Source: UBA6623 sp965238125 (GTDB lineage: Bacteria; Acidobacteriota; Terriglobia; Bryobacterales; UBA6623). From it: 64,000 nucleotides of DNA. Position 1 is the stretch's first letter. Each line of letters opens with the position of its first letter. Where the stretch lies: assembly GCA_965238125.1 (NCBI GenBank), contig OZ250179.1, positions 6,076,001 through 6,140,000 on the forward strand, written 5' to 3'. Below, in pieces: positions 42,602 through 51,802 of this stretch. A model generated the notes under the pieces. The model had not been told where the DNA came from. It did not search any database and worked only from the letters and a program-made list of their open reading frames with translations. A program made the position numbers and the translations under genes.

Positions 42602-43363
42602 CTACAGCGCCGTCCAACCACCGTCGATGGCCACGACCGCGCCTTGCATGTATTCGGCTTCGTCCGAGCACATATAAAGGACCAGGTGGGCGATCTCCTC
42701 CGGCTTCCCCATGCGGCCGATCGGCTGGCGGGCGTGGACTTCGTCGCGCACCTTATCCTTCTCGTGCTTGTGGAACTTTTCGAGATACCCCTCGACAAAA
42801 GGTGTGTGCACCGTCCCGGGGCAGATGCAATTCACGCGCACCTGCTTGGCGTAGTCTCCGGCGAGCTGCCGTGTCAGCGCCACAACCGCGCCTTTCGAGG
42901 CGCAATAGGCAGTGCGGCGTCCCACGGCGACCAGTCCCGCGACCGAGGCAATATTGACGATCGAACCGCAGCCGGAAGCAAGTAGCAGCGGAAAGGCATT
43001 CTTCGTCGCTAGAAAGAGCCCGTTGACGTTCACATCGAAGACACGCTTCCAGTCTTCGAAATCGGTTTCCTCCACGTTGCCGACATGTGCGATGCCGGCA
43101 TTGTTCACCAAGATGTCGAGTTCGGCGATCGAGCCGAACAAAGCTTGGACGGAGGCAGGATCCGTCAGGTTTACCTGCCTAGCCGACACCGTTTCGCCCA
43201 ACTCCGCCGCGAGGGCTTCGGCGCCTTCGAGATTCAGGTCGGCAATGATGACGGACGCCCCGGCTTGCGCCAGCACGCGGACAGTCTGCTCACCGATACC
43301 GCTCGCGCCGCCGGTAACCAACGCCTTGCGGCCATCGAGTCGAAAAGGCGGATTTGCGGTCAC
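42602..43363 (-). CDS. Short-chain dehydrogenase/reductase
   Basis: 253 residues from GTG 43363, chosen because AGGAG lies seven bases upstream; the longer frame to 43549 lacks family resemblance. The SDR landmarks are complete: KALVTGGASGIGEQTV (TGxxxGIG), ADLN (NAD preference from Asp), LDILVNNAGIAHV (NNAG), IVNIASVAG (catalytic Ser), AYCASKGAVVAL (YxxxK) and VNCICPGTVHTPFVEG. The ending GAVVAIDGGWTAL is typical. Similar enzymes act as 2-keto-3-deoxy-fuconate or sugar dehydrogenases, but the substrate is not proved. Confidence 0.92.
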   Translation of the reverse strand: MTANPPFRLDGRKALVTGGASGIGEQTVRVLAQAGASVIIADLNLEGAEALAAELGETVSARQVNLTDPASVQALFGSIAELDILVNNAGIAHVGNVEETDFEDWKRVFDVNVNGLFLATKNAFPLLLASGCGSIVNIASVAGLVAVGRRTAYCASKGAVVALTRQLAGDYAKQVRVNCICPGTVHTPFVEGYLEKFHKHEKDKVRDEVHARQPIGRMGKPEEIAHLVLYMCSDEAEYMQGAVVAIDGGWTAL

Positions 43364-43585
43364 AAAAAATCTCCTACGCGAGAGAAATCGACCGGTTCGA
43401 CGACGTCTTCGCGGAACCGTGACCGGAACAATCCGTAAACCCGCCGGCCTTCCGTCGCGAATCGAGGCCCCCGGACCTCCGGCTGCCGCCTGTAGCGAAG
43501 ACCACCGCAACGGTACACTCCCGGTCCGTTGCCGGCCGCGACCGCTCATGCCCGCCGACGAAACACGGACATCCGACGAAAGGTA

Positions 43586-43804
43586 TTAGCGATAGCGGTA
43601 CGTGATTCTTCCCCGCGTCAGATCATAGGGGGAAAGTTCGAGTTGGACGCGGTCTCCCGTGAGGATGCGGATGCGGTGTTTGCGTAGCTTCCCGGCAATC
43701 TGAGCAAGAACTTTGTGTTTGTCATCCAGTTCAACGCTGAAAATGCCGCCGGGATGCTTTTCCACGACGGTGCCGGTGACTTCAATTCCTTCTTCTTTCG
43801 CCAT
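43586..43804 (-). CDS. infA: Translation initiation factor IF-1
   Basis: A 72-residue S1-like OB-fold protein: MAKEEGIEVTGTVVEKHPGGIFSVELDD, then LAQIAGKLRKHRIRILTGDRVQLELSPYDLTRGRITYRYR, a full-length match to IF-1 (typically 72 residues). It binds the 30S A-site during initiation. AAGGAGGAG precedes the ATG. One unusual point is HPGGIFSVELDDKHKVLAQIAGKLRK, slightly divergent from the common PNAMFRVEL-x-N-x-H-x-VLAHISGKMRK. Acidobacteria often have more than one infA, so this may be the second copy. Stand-alone gene. Confidence 0.95.
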   Translation of the reverse strand: MAKEEGIEVTGTVVEKHPGGIFSVELDDKHKVLAQIAGKLRKHRIRILTGDRVQLELSPYDLTRGRITYRYR

Positions 43805-43994
43805 TCTCCTCCTTGCCGCCGATTGCGGCAGGCGACCGGCAAACGAGGCCGGTCATTTAGGTACTTAGTGTGCCAGATCGCCCCAAGGCTGACAAGAGGC
43901 ATGCGGATCGACCCACCAAGAACGGACCCTCAACCCCGACCTCCCCTGCCCGTTCGGCGGTCCCGCGAACCACTGCGAATTGGAAGGCGCCCGG

Positions 43995-45029
43995 TCAGCT
44001 GCCCGGCGGATAGTACCCTTGGCGGTGATTGATCTCGACTTCGGCGTCGAGGTTCACCTTCACGCGAATACGCCGGTAGCGGCCGTCGCTAAAGGGTGAA
44101 GGCGGCGCGTAACCAAGAATGTATTGGCTCCCCACCGCCCCCGAAACATCCAATATGGCCCGATAAAGGGCTTCAAGCTGCGCCCGAGCGTATTCGCCGG
44201 TGCCCACGGTGCGCACGTAGTTGCCGGCATCTTGCGGTTTCGAAAGAAAACCTTGAACGTCGCTGTGAACGTCCTCCATCGGATGCACGACTCTGCCTCC
44301 AGTGGCGCGTGCCAACAGCTTGAGGTTCTTCTCCTCCGCCTCGTGAAACCCCCAGGCAACCGTGCTCACCGCGTAGATCGTCACCTGTGCCCGCTGTGCC
44401 GCCGCGATCACTTCCTCGACGGTATGCGTGCTGGCATTATCGTGGCCGTCTCCGACCACGACTAAGACCTTGCGAGGCTCACCGACTCCCTGATAACTCT
44501 TCGACGCCAGTTGCTCGGTACATGCCTGATGGGCGGCGTCGAGCATCGCACTGCCCCCGCCGTGCTTCAGGTTCTCCATGCGTTGAGCGATCGGATAGGG
44601 GTCGGTGGTCATCTTGACGAGCAGGTCCACCTCCGTGTGGTAGCCCATCAAGAACCCCATATCCTTGCCGCCTTCCGGAACGAGAATGTAGGCGAGATCG
44701 CCGATCGAGTCTTTGTAACTCTTGTAATAGACGCGCGCCGTGTTGCTGAGGTCGATCAAGAACCCGACATGCAACGGCGGCGTGTCGGGGTCCTTATCGA
44801 CGATCTTCGTGAAGTAGCGGATCTCAACCGGCTTTCCGTTTTCCAGCACCTCGAAGTCGTGCTTGAACAAGTCGACAATAAATCTCCCCTTCGAGTCGCT
44901 CACCGTCACCGGCACGTTGACAACGTTCACGTCGACGCGAATCGGTTCTTCCGAGACTTCCTCGGCCTGCTGCGCCGTCAGCAGACTCGCCGCCGCAAAC
45001 ACCGTGATCGCAACCCTTTTCACCATCAT
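43995..45029 (-). CDS. Secreted VWFA-domain protein, acidobacterial type
   Basis: 344 residues from ATG 45029 with GAGGGG upstream. Signal peptide (RVAITVFAAASLLTAQQA). The opening IRVDVNVVNVPVTVSDSKGRFIVDLFKHDFEVLENGKPVEIRYF and the ending YILGYAPPSPFSDGRYRRIRVKVN...INHRQGYYPP define the TIGR03436 family, found mainly in Acidobacteria. The von Willebrand factor A domain between has LHVGFLIDLSNTARVYY (a partly degenerate MIDAS, DLSNT for DxSxS) and KVLVVVGDGHDNAST. Likely extracytoplasmic adhesion or scaffolding; function not established. Confidence 0.9.
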   Translation of the reverse strand: MMVKRVAITVFAAASLLTAQQAEEVSEEPIRVDVNVVNVPVTVSDSKGRFIVDLFKHDFEVLENGKPVEIRYFTKIVDKDPDTPPLHVGFLIDLSNTARVYYKSYKDSIGDLAYILVPEGGKDMGFLMGYHTEVDLLVKMTTDPYPIAQRMENLKHGGGSAMLDAAHQACTEQLASKSYQGVGEPRKVLVVVGDGHDNASTHTVEEVIAAAQRAQVTIYAVSTVAWGFHEAEEKNLKLLARATGGRVVHPMEDVHSDVQGFLSKPQDAGNYVRTVGTGEYARAQLEALYRAILDVSGAVGSQYILGYAPPSPFSDGRYRRIRVKVNLDAEVEINHRQGYYPPGS

Positions 45030-45347
45030 CACTGACCCCTCGCTATTCTATCGAAGTATCCACCGCGATCCAACGAAAAAATGCCGAGCCGCGTGCGACT
45101 GCTCACAGCGCGACCAAGTTCACTGGGAACGTAGGCCGGCGGGACGGGTGGAGATCACCCGTGCGGGCGACCGTAACCAATGTAATAACAGGCCTATCGC
45201 GCGCTTCGACCGTCAGGTGGTGAGGATAGCGGGCCGCTGCGCCGCGGGAGAAGCGCCGACCCACGCACAACCTAACCCGATCCGATCGAACCCCCACTCG
45301 TTCAGCCTCCCGGCGGCGGGCTCGGTCTGGCATAATCATTTCTCCCC
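45030..45347. other. Divergent intergenic region, no gene seen
   Basis: About 318 bases between the VWFA gene and the TRAP transporter genes. Short open frames only. It should hold both promoters; I could not assign elements. Confidence 0.4.
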
Positions 45348-45815
45348 TTGAAGCGCTTTTCTCAACTCACCAAAACATTCGCGGAGTGGACGGCGGTGCT
45401 GCTGTTCTCTGTTGTGCTGTTATTGCAAGCGCTGAACATTTTCCTGCGCTACACCACGCTTGCCAACCCGCTGATGTGGGTCGAGGAATTCAGCCGGTTC
45501 GCTTTTATTTGGATCCTTTTCCTGCTGTGGCACGTCGCCGACCGGGAGAGTTTGCACTTCCAGGTGGATTTCCTACGGGACCGGCTCGGAGTCGGCGGGC
45601 AGCGGCGACTCGACGCGCTGGCTCATGTGCTGGCGCTGGCGTTTTCCCTTGTGGTTCTGGCCGCTTCGGCGCAGTTTCTGCCCACGACGATGCTCTACGC
45701 GACGAACTCCTTCGCGTGGCTTCCGATGGGGGTCGTCTACCTCGTCATTCCAGCCGGTTTCGTGCTCGTTGCCGTCGAACGGCTGCGGTTGATTGTGGTG
45801 ACGTTGCGCTCCTAG
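45348..45815 (+). CDS. TRAP transporter small permease (DctQ family)
   Basis: A 155-residue membrane protein with four predicted helices: WTAVLLFSVVLLLQALNIFLRY, the LMWVEEFSRFAFIWILFLLWHVA block (the WxEExSRxxFIW motif that defines DctQ), ALAHVLALAFSLVVLAAS and AWLPMGVVYLVIPAGFVLVAVERL. The start codon appears to be TTG at 45348. DctQ links the periplasmic binding protein-driven importer to DctM. The partner DctM gene 28 bp downstream is damaged and no DctP binding protein is in view, so the system is probably dead. Confidence 0.88.
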   Translation: MKRFSQLTKTFAEWTAVLLFSVVLLLQALNIFLRYTTLANPLMWVEEFSRFAFIWILFLLWHVADRESLHFQVDFLRDRLGVGGQRRLDALAHVLALAFSLVVLAASAQFLPTTMLYATNSFAWLPMGVVYLVIPAGFVLVAVERLRLIVVTLRS

Positions 45816-45843
45816 GGCTGTCCGGAGCAATGTTTCAATCCCC

Positions 45844-46814
45844 ATGCTGACGATCTTGGCTCTCTTTGTGATCATGCTGGGGCTGGTGGTGCTCCATGTC
45901 CCGCTGGTCTACAGCCTGGGCGTTGCGTCGACGACGTCAGCGTGGTCGTCACGGCGACGTCCTCATGCTGCGGGCCGATCATCCCTCCCAGCATCTTGAT
46001 GATTCTCTACGCCTTTCTGACGCAAACGTCGGTGTCGAAGCTCTTCTTGGGCGGAGCGCTGCCGGGGATCTTGCTGGGCCTTTCGTTGATGGGGGCAACG
46101 CACTACTGGGTGCTCAAGCGGGGGTACCGCGCCAGCCGGGAGCGGCCCGCCGCGCTCCCGGAAATCGCGCGCGCCTCTTGGTCGGCTATGCCGGCGCTGT
46201 TGATTCCGGCCGTGGTCGTGATTGGGCTGGTGGGCGGCATCGTGACGCCGACCGAAGCGGGGATTCTCGCCTGCGTCGCGGCTTCGCTGCTGTCGGGCCT
46301 GATCTACCGCGAGCTGTCGCCGGCGGACGTGATCGCCTGTATCCGGCGGGCGGCGTATACGACGGTGACGATCTGGGCGGTGATCGCGGTCTCGAAGGTG
46401 TTCAGCGAAATCCTTGTCCGCAACCTGTTTGCCAACCGCATGATCGAGGCAATTGCCTGGGTCACGGCGAATCCCTTCGGTGTCTTGCTGCTGATCACGC
46501 TGTTCGTTTTCATCCTCGGGATGGTGATCGACACGACGCCCCTGTTGATCATGCTGGCAAGCCCGATTCACGAAGCGGGCGTGGCGGTGGGCATCGACCC
46601 GGTGCACCTGGGGGTTGTGCTGGTGATGACGGCATTGATTGGCACGGTCAGTCCGCCGGTGTCGCTGCTGCTGTGCCTCAATTGCGGAATCGCGAAAATC
46701 CCGTTGAGCCGCACGTTCGGCGTGATTTGGTCCTACCTGGCCGTGATGCTGGGAGTCGTCGCCCTGTGTATTCTCATTCCCGGGTTGGTGACTTGGCTGC
46801 CGGGGTTGTGGTAG
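45844..46814 (+). pseudogene. TRAP transporter large permease (DctM), internal deletion
   Basis: ATG 45844 starts MLTILALFVIMLGLVVLHVPLVYSLGVAS and leaves frame; from 45942 another frame carries TATSSCCGPIIPPSILMILYAF, which is around residue 140 in normal DctM, and continues to the end (VIGLVGGIVTPTEAGILA, LGMVIDTTPLLIML, TALIGTVSPPVSLLLCLNCG). Intact DctM proteins are about 430 residues; here roughly 110 codons are missing and the frame changes at the junction near 45930. The permease is lost. Confidence 0.85.
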
Positions 46815-46862
46815 CCCGCGTTCACCCTTCGGTTACATCACGTGGGAAATCCGGCAGCTCGC

Positions 46863-46916
46863 TGTGGCGCACGTCTCCAGGCGTGACATGGCAGCATTCG
46901 TGCCGCCATGTCCGGA
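46863..46916. repeat. REP-like stem-loop
   Basis: Arms ACATGGC (46885-46891) and GCCATGT (46904-46910) around a 12-base loop, preceded by GGCGCACGTCTCCAGGCGTG, which resembles the family B repeat and the motif near 63901. It lies downstream of convergent genes and could also serve as a terminator, but no T-run follows. Confidence 0.4.
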
Positions 46917-46942
46917 GTAGCTCTCCCCGCGGTTCTTGCTTC

Positions 46943-47929
46943 CTATCCGAACAAGCGCAATTGCGCCTCGCCGGGCGCAACCTCGGGCACATAGTCTCTC
47001 GGTGCCGAAGCCAACTCGTATCGCGCGCGAACCTCGCGAACTCGGCGGCGGATCAGATCGGCATAGTCCCCCCGCAAATAGGGTTGTTTGCCGTAGCGTC
47101 GTTTGTACCGCTCGGCGAGCGCGGGGAAATTCTCTTCGAGAAAAGGAAAGAATTGCTTTTGGGCGCAGGGCATCAAGAACAGCATCCCCCCGCCGAAATA
47201 GCGGGCGCCCGCATTCTTGGCGGCTTCGGCGACCACCGAAAGATTTTCGACCGAATCGGTAATCAACGGCATCACCGGATTGGCGAAGACGCCCGTTTCG
47301 ATCCCGGCGTCGGCCAGTCTCTCCACAGTCCGCAGGCGCAAATCAGGACGCGGCGCGCGCGGCTCGAGCCCGCGGGCAAGCTCGCGGTCCATCGTCGTAA
47401 CCGTCATGTTGATCGAAAGCACATTCGAGCGCGCGACTTCGGTGAGCAGCCTGATATCACGAACGATCAAGTCCGATTTCGTTGTAATCGACAGCTCATA
47501 CCCACCCTCGTCGGCAAAGACTTCGAGGATCGCCCGAGTCAGCCCAAAGCGCCTTTCCGCCGGTTGATAGGGGTCAGTAGCCGTTCCCAGCGCGATGGCC
47601 CCCCCGGGACGTCTTCTCAGGTCGTTTCGCAAGACCCGCGCGGCGTCTCGCTTGGCGTAGATCTTTGTCTCGAACAACCGCCCGTCTTCCATGCCCATGA
47701 ACTCGTGCGTGTAGCGGGCATAGCAATACTTGCAGCCGAACTCGCACCCCCGATAGGGATTGATCGTCCACGTAAAGGGCATGGCCGGATTGGACGACCG
47801 ATTGAGCAGGCTGCGGATCGGCAGCTCGAAGTACTCAACCGCCGATTTTGAGGGCAGTTTCTCGCTTTGCGCCGCTAAGCGGGCGATCCCGACCAGGGGC
47901 TCCGGAAGTTGCGGGGACTCGGCGAGCAC
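46943..47929 (-). CDS. SPL-type radical SAM protein (PA0069/Rv2578c family)
   Basis: A 328-residue radical SAM enzyme. WTINPYRGCEFGCKYCYAR contains the CxxxCxxC cluster that binds the 4Fe-4S centre. IALGTATDPYQPAERRFGLTRAILEVF and SITTKSDLIVRDIRLLTEVA follow the spore-photoproduct-lyase-like barrel, and a C-terminal region has YFGGGMLFLMPCAQKQFFPFLEENFP. The family is widespread and its reaction is unknown; proposals include DNA repair. Start codon is GTG 47929. It is followed at distance by xerC on the other strand. Confidence 0.88.
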   Translation of the reverse strand: MLAESPQLPEPLVGIARLAAQSEKLPSKSAVEYFELPIRSLLNRSSNPAMPFTWTINPYRGCEFGCKYCYARYTHEFMGMEDGRLFETKIYAKRDAARVLRNDLRRRPGGAIALGTATDPYQPAERRFGLTRAILEVFADEGGYELSITTKSDLIVRDIRLLTEVARSNVLSINMTVTTMDRELARGLEPRAPRPDLRLRTVERLADAGIETGVFANPVMPLITDSVENLSVVAEAAKNAGARYFGGGMLFLMPCAQKQFFPFLEENFPALAERYKRRYGKQPYLRGDYADLIRRRVREVRARYELASAPRDYVPEVAPGEAQLRLFG

Positions 47930-48083
47930 GATTTATATTCGCTCTTTGTTCGCCTATTTGTCAACATGTTTGCCAGCCACTGGGAATTCCGGCCAATTCG
48001 TTGGGCTCGGTTTGCCTGGACCTTCGTTCCAGGCCCCCCTGATTACCGCGAGCACTTCCAGTTAGGTCCCGCCGGTTGGGAGA

Positions 48084-49115
48084 ATGGAAGGGGTGGCAAC
48101 AGAGGATAAGCAGACTCTTCTCGAACCGGCCATCCAGAGCTTTCTGGCCTCGCTGCGGCGAGCCAATCTCTCTCCCAACACGATCCGCGGCTACGCCTCG
48201 GACCTGAAGGGTTTCACCGCCTATTTCTCTCCCCCCGGCGAGACGCCGCCCGCGCCCGTCGACTTCGAGCCGCTCGAGATCCGGGAATTCATGGCCGACT
48301 GCTTTCGGCGCGGAAACACGAATCGCTCGGTGGCGCGAAAGCTGGCCGCCTTACGCGCGTTCTTCCGATTCCTGGTGCGCGAAGGATTGGTCCCGAGTAA
48401 TCCGGCGGCTCTGCTCAACACACCCAAGCTCCCGAAAACCCTCCCGGCGGTCATGACCGCCGAGCAGACGAATCGGCTCGTCGATTCGGTGGGATCTCTT
48501 TCGCCCGCTGGAACAAGAAGCGGCGAGCCCTCCGGCGAGGGCGGCGAAGGCCGGGCAGTCTTCATTGCCGCCCGTGACCGGTTGATCTTCGAGCTGCTCT
48601 ACGGTTGCGGCCTGCGCGTCGGAGAGCTGGTGGGACTTGACCGCGCCGATTTCGACCTTCGAGAACGCTGGATCGTCGTTCGTGGCAAGGGAAGCAAACA
48701 ACGCCAGGTACCTTTCGGCGGCGAGGCGGAAAAGGCCTTGCGGCGGTATCTGGAACTACGAGACGAGGTTCGAACGGAGCCGACGCCGGGATCAAGTGAA
48801 GAATCGCGCCGGTTGACCGAAGCCGCGCGACCGTCAATCGACGCCCTACTTCTCAATACACGAGGCGGACGATTGACCGCGCGCAGCGTGCAAAGGCTTG
48901 TGAAACGCTACGCGCTGCTGTTTTCCGGCGACCCGACGCTACACCCCCACGCCCTACGGCACGCCTTCGCGACTCACCTGCTAAGCGAGGGCGCCGATCT
49001 CCGCGCGATCCAGGAATTGCTCGGTCACGCCGGCCTTTCGACCACCCAGAAATACACCCAACTCTCGCTCAAAGAGCTGATGGCGACCTACGACCGCAGC
49101 CACCCCAAAGCCTGA
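48084..49115 (+). CDS. xerC: Tyrosine recombinase XerC-like
   Basis: A 343-residue integrase. N-terminal SAM-like domain: IQSFLASLRRANLSPNTIRGYASDLKGF...NRSVARKLAALRAFFRFLVREGLVPSNPA. Catalytic domain: GCGLRVGELVGLDRADFD (first Arg), VRGKGSKQRQVPF (Lys), HPHALRHAFATHLL (H-x-x-R), IQELLGHAGLSTTQKYTQL (His and the nucleophile Tyr). All residues are in place. It is longer than typical XerC because of an insertion of about 25 residues around SLSPAGTRSGEPSGEGGEG. It probably resolves chromosome dimers at dif, although a partner xerD is not in view. Confidence 0.9.
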   Translation: MEGVATEDKQTLLEPAIQSFLASLRRANLSPNTIRGYASDLKGFTAYFSPPGETPPAPVDFEPLEIREFMADCFRRGNTNRSVARKLAALRAFFRFLVREGLVPSNPAALLNTPKLPKTLPAVMTAEQTNRLVDSVGSLSPAGTRSGEPSGEGGEGRAVFIAARDRLIFELLYGCGLRVGELVGLDRADFDLRERWIVVRGKGSKQRQVPFGGEAEKALRRYLELRDEVRTEPTPGSSEESRRLTEAARPSIDALLLNTRGGRLTARSVQRLVKRYALLFSGDPTLHPHALRHAFATHLLSEGADLRAIQELLGHAGLSTTQKYTQLSLKELMATYDRSHPKA

Positions 49116-49214
49116 CGCGATCTCTCCGACCTCTACGGTCCGAAAGCCGCACAGGCCTCCCTTGTGGACAATTCCGCCTCCTGAAACCGTCCCCAAAATA
49201 ACTCATACTGGGGA

Positions 49215-50288
49215 ATGCGGCCTCTGATCACGGCGCTTCTTTTTTTCGGTGTTTCCCTCATCGCAGGGAGCGTTCGAGCCGCCGCGCAAGCTCTCCAAAT
49301 CGCCCACCGCTACGACGACCAGCGGGTCGTCTTTCTGCTGAAGAAGGTTTGGGACGCATCCATTGAGCCGGGTCGCGACAGCGTACTGGCCGAATCGGCT
49401 GCTCTGCCCGCGCCTGTCGCCTCAAGAAGTGGAATGCAACTTTGGGAGTGGCCCACCCCGGAATTCCGGAGCCGGCATGAAGAGACGGTTTCGCCGGCGC
49501 CGCTCGGTCAGCGCCGACTCTTGTTCGCCGGCAAGGGGCGCCGATTTCGCCTCACCATCGAAAAGCACATCGTCGCGCAAATGAACTGCGAAGCCGGCAT
49601 TGTAGCCATGGGCCGCGTTGACCCCGCAGACGTTCCGAGATTTCGGCGGGTTGACGAGATGCACTACCTGGTGCTGCCGGAGGTTTCCGGCCCACCGACG
49701 AATCCCGTCGACTTGCCCGCGGCCCCCGCTCTGCTCGAAGAACGCCCTGAAGCGTCCGCCGGTTCCGACCCCGGCTTGGAAGCGGCTTTGGAGGACCTGC
49801 TCGTCCGAGAGTTGCCAAAAGTTCGACAAGCCGCCGAGCAGGACGTGGTGGCTCGGCGCCGCGGGTTGCTCCAGGCCTGGCGGTCCTACGATGAGCGGCT
49901 CGCGCAGGGGGAAGCAACGCTCTCCTATGACCGCAAGACGTTTCGAATCTCACCGGACGGCGTTCCCCGCCTCTACGTCAGAGCGAAATGGACGCTCGAC
50001 GACAAAACCGTCTTCCTCCTTGGCGCCTGGTTTCGATCCGGTGACGAGCCGGCGGTCGAGGCGACGGATGTCGGTGCCTCTCACACTTTGCGAACCCCCG
50101 AGTTCCAGCGTATGGATTTCGACCTTGACTCGGTGGACGACATCTTCAACGTCTTCGACCACGATAGCGACGGTTGGGGTGAGCTGCTCAAAGAACGCCG
50201 TGGTTACGAGTCTTACGGATTCGAGCTTTTCGAGTACTCCGAAGACGGCCTCGGCAGTCCTCTGGCGTCGTACTCGTACGGCTGCTGA
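49215..50288 (+). CDS. Secreted hypothetical protein
   Basis: 357 residues with a signal peptide (MRPLITALLFFGVSLIAGSVRAAA). The mature part has a charged region (LRQAW-type helices with many Arg/Glu) in the middle and a beta-rich C-terminal region (PRLYVRAKWTLDDKTVFLLGAWF, FDLDSVDDIFNVFDHDSDGWGELLKERRGYESYGFELFEYS). The DHDSDGWGE segment resembles a calcium-binding DxDxDG loop. No named family recognised. It lies directly upstream of the tRNA-Val gene. Confidence 0.7.
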   Translation: MRPLITALLFFGVSLIAGSVRAAAQALQIAHRYDDQRVVFLLKKVWDASIEPGRDSVLAESAALPAPVASRSGMQLWEWPTPEFRSRHEETVSPAPLGQRRLLFAGKGRRFRLTIEKHIVAQMNCEAGIVAMGRVDPADVPRFRRVDEMHYLVLPEVSGPPTNPVDLPAAPALLEERPEASAGSDPGLEAALEDLLVRELPKVRQAAEQDVVARRRGLLQAWRSYDERLAQGEATLSYDRKTFRISPDGVPRLYVRAKWTLDDKTVFLLGAWFRSGDEPAVEATDVGASHTLRTPEFQRMDFDLDSVDDIFNVFDHDSDGWGELLKERRGYESYGFELFEYSEDGLGSPLASYSYGC

Positions 50289-50446
50289 CACGGGCCGGCC
50301 AAATGGCGGTTGCTCCCGGGACTTACGCGCCGCCGCTCGCCGGTTCGCAAATGCATCGATTTCGCTAAACTACAAAACGAAGCCAGCAGCGGCGGACGTC
50401 GCCCCTTCCGGGGTCCACCCTCGCCGCAACCGCATCCCCCGCTCAA

Positions 50447-50523
50447 GGGCGCGTAGCTCAGTTGGTTAGAGCGCCTGCTTCACACGCAGGAGGCCCCCAG
50501 TTCGAGTCTGGGCGCGCCCACCA
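50447..50523 (+). tRNA. tRNA-Val (anticodon CAC)
   Basis: A 77-nt tRNA including encoded CCA. Acceptor stem GGGCGCG/CGCGCCC pairs perfectly. D-arm TAGCTCAGTTGGTTAGAGC, anticodon stem CCTGC/GCAGG with loop TTCACAC (anticodon CAC, reading GTG), variable loop AGGCC region and T-arm with GTTCGAGTC are all normal. A T6 run follows at 50525-50530. The downstream 5 kb is a collection of gene fragments, as expected for a tRNA used as an integration site. Confidence 0.96.
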
Positions 50524-50537
50524 ATTTTTTCAATAAC

Positions 50538-50723
50538 TTATAGAAATTCAAGCTGGTGCAGAATCGTCTGTGTCAGCATAGTGTCAACGGCGTGCTGCAA
50601 CTTCGCGCCACCCTTCGCATCTATCTCTCCGAGTGTTGTGCCTTCAATGCTCCCCAACTTCTCAGCTTCCCCTCGCGAACAAGTTGTTCGGGCTCCGCCA
50701 ATCTGCTTGGCAGTTATTTGCAG
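50538..50723 (-). pseudogene. Possible C-terminal remnant of a gene next to the tRNA
   Basis: An open frame of 61 codons without a start, bounded upstream by TGA and ending TAA 50538-50540. Its sequence (AKQIGGARTT, GEAEKLGSIEGTTLGEIDA, LQHAVDTMLTQ) has the composition of a real protein. It could be the tail of an integrase-type or other island gene, but I do not recognise it. Chance is possible. Confidence 0.3.
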
Positions 50724-50976
50724 TCAGGAGACCCGGTTTCTAGCGGCCTCGGGCACCGCACAACGGCGATGGTGAGGCAACACGTTCGGGGCAGCAGTGG
50801 CTTGTCACGTGAGAACGAGGCGGCGAGAGTGGAAAATCAAAACCACTCCCGTTCCTGTTGCGGGACCGGGCGCCATGGTTGGAATAGCTGTCCATAATCA
50901 AGTTCCCATTCAACAAGCGGGCCTCAGAGCCTTCGCTATAGGAGGCGGTTCCGTTCACAGCCTCGATGACTTGCGC

Positions 50977-51576
50977 CGAACCCGCGAAGCCGAAGTCGCC
51001 TTCCACCTTGCCCACCGAATCCTTGAGATGCTGCGGCTCCAAATGACCTCCCCGGACGATGAGGACGACCGCCAGGAAAGACCCTGGCTGTTTCCGCAGG
51101 TGCTGGCGATCTCGAAACGGTGGCTTCGGGAGTGTGTCGAGTGTGTAGGTGGCGCGTTCGTGCAACTACTTCGGTTGCGCGAACTTGGTGATCGTGCTGC
51201 GGAGCACATCTACAACTCGATCCTCGGAGCAACACCGGGACAAAAGACGCTCAAGGCCATCCTGCGCCCCTACGACAAGACCGGGTCCACTCGGTATGTA
51301 GATTTCGACACGACCAAGGTGGTTTGGTCCACTCGGGAAAACAAGTGCCATGTTTCGCACGTTGTGGCAGACACCGACTCCTGGGAACAGAAGATGGCGC
51401 AGGTGCTGGAGGAAATGCCCGAGGTCTACGCCTATGCGAAGAACGAAGGCATGGATTTCACGATTCCCTACACGCTGGCCGGTGAGCAGCGTCAGTACCG
51501 TCCGGACTTTCTGGTCCGCTGCGATGACGGGTATGGTCCGCAAGGCTTCCTGAACATCATCGTCGAGGTGAGTGGG
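50977..51576 (+). pseudogene. C-terminal fragment of a type III-like restriction helicase/endonuclease
   Basis: About 200 residues without an N-terminal helicase domain. Blocks are RTREAEVAFHLAHRILEM, RPWLFPQVLAISKRWLRECV, ILRPYDKTGSTRYVDFDTTK, CHVSHVVADTDSWEQKMAQVLEEMPEVYAYAKNEGMDFTIPYTLAGEQRQYRPDFLV and LNIIVEVSGE. The PDF...EV pattern is the PD-(D/E)xK-like end of type III-like (BPTD_3080-type) enzymes. The gene is truncated on both sides; the 3' break is around 51580 where a different fragment follows in the same frame. Confidence 0.7.
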
Positions 51577-51666
51577 GAAGCGCGAGATACCGGCTACGGC
51601 CCTCCGATGGTTACACGAGATCACCACGAACGCCGCCGAAATCCTTGCCGCCGGAGGCCCTGCCGG

Positions 51667-51792
51667 GAGCGGCGGGCCCTGAAGGGCGCGGAATCTTTTC
51701 TTTCCGAACTGTTAGCCGAAGGCCCACTGCCCAGCGACTCAGTCAAGCGAAAGGCCGCCGAGGCGGAGATCTCACAAAGAACGTTTTGCAAC
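51667..51792 (+). pseudogene. C-terminal fragment of a RepA-like AAA ATPase
   Basis: About 42 residues (RALKGAESFLSELLAEGPLPS, SVKRKAAEAEISQRTF) match the helical tail and winged-helix of plasmid RepA/AAA_25-type ATPases, which read AxxFLxExLADGPxPSxEVxxxAxxAGIS. It continues in frame from the restriction fragment, so the open frame is a chimera. Truncated upstream and downstream. Confidence 0.5.
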
Positions 51793-51802
51793 AAGGAATG
51801 CA

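Noticed and set aside
45896..47851. 651-codon plus-strand frame across the TRAP permease and the radical SAM gene
   Set aside because: It overlaps DctM in another frame and runs antisense to the radical SAM enzyme, both of which have clear motifs. The long frame has none.
50524..50530. T6 run after the tRNA as a Rho-independent terminator
   Set aside because: No separate GC-rich hairpin precedes it other than the tRNA T-arm and acceptor stem.
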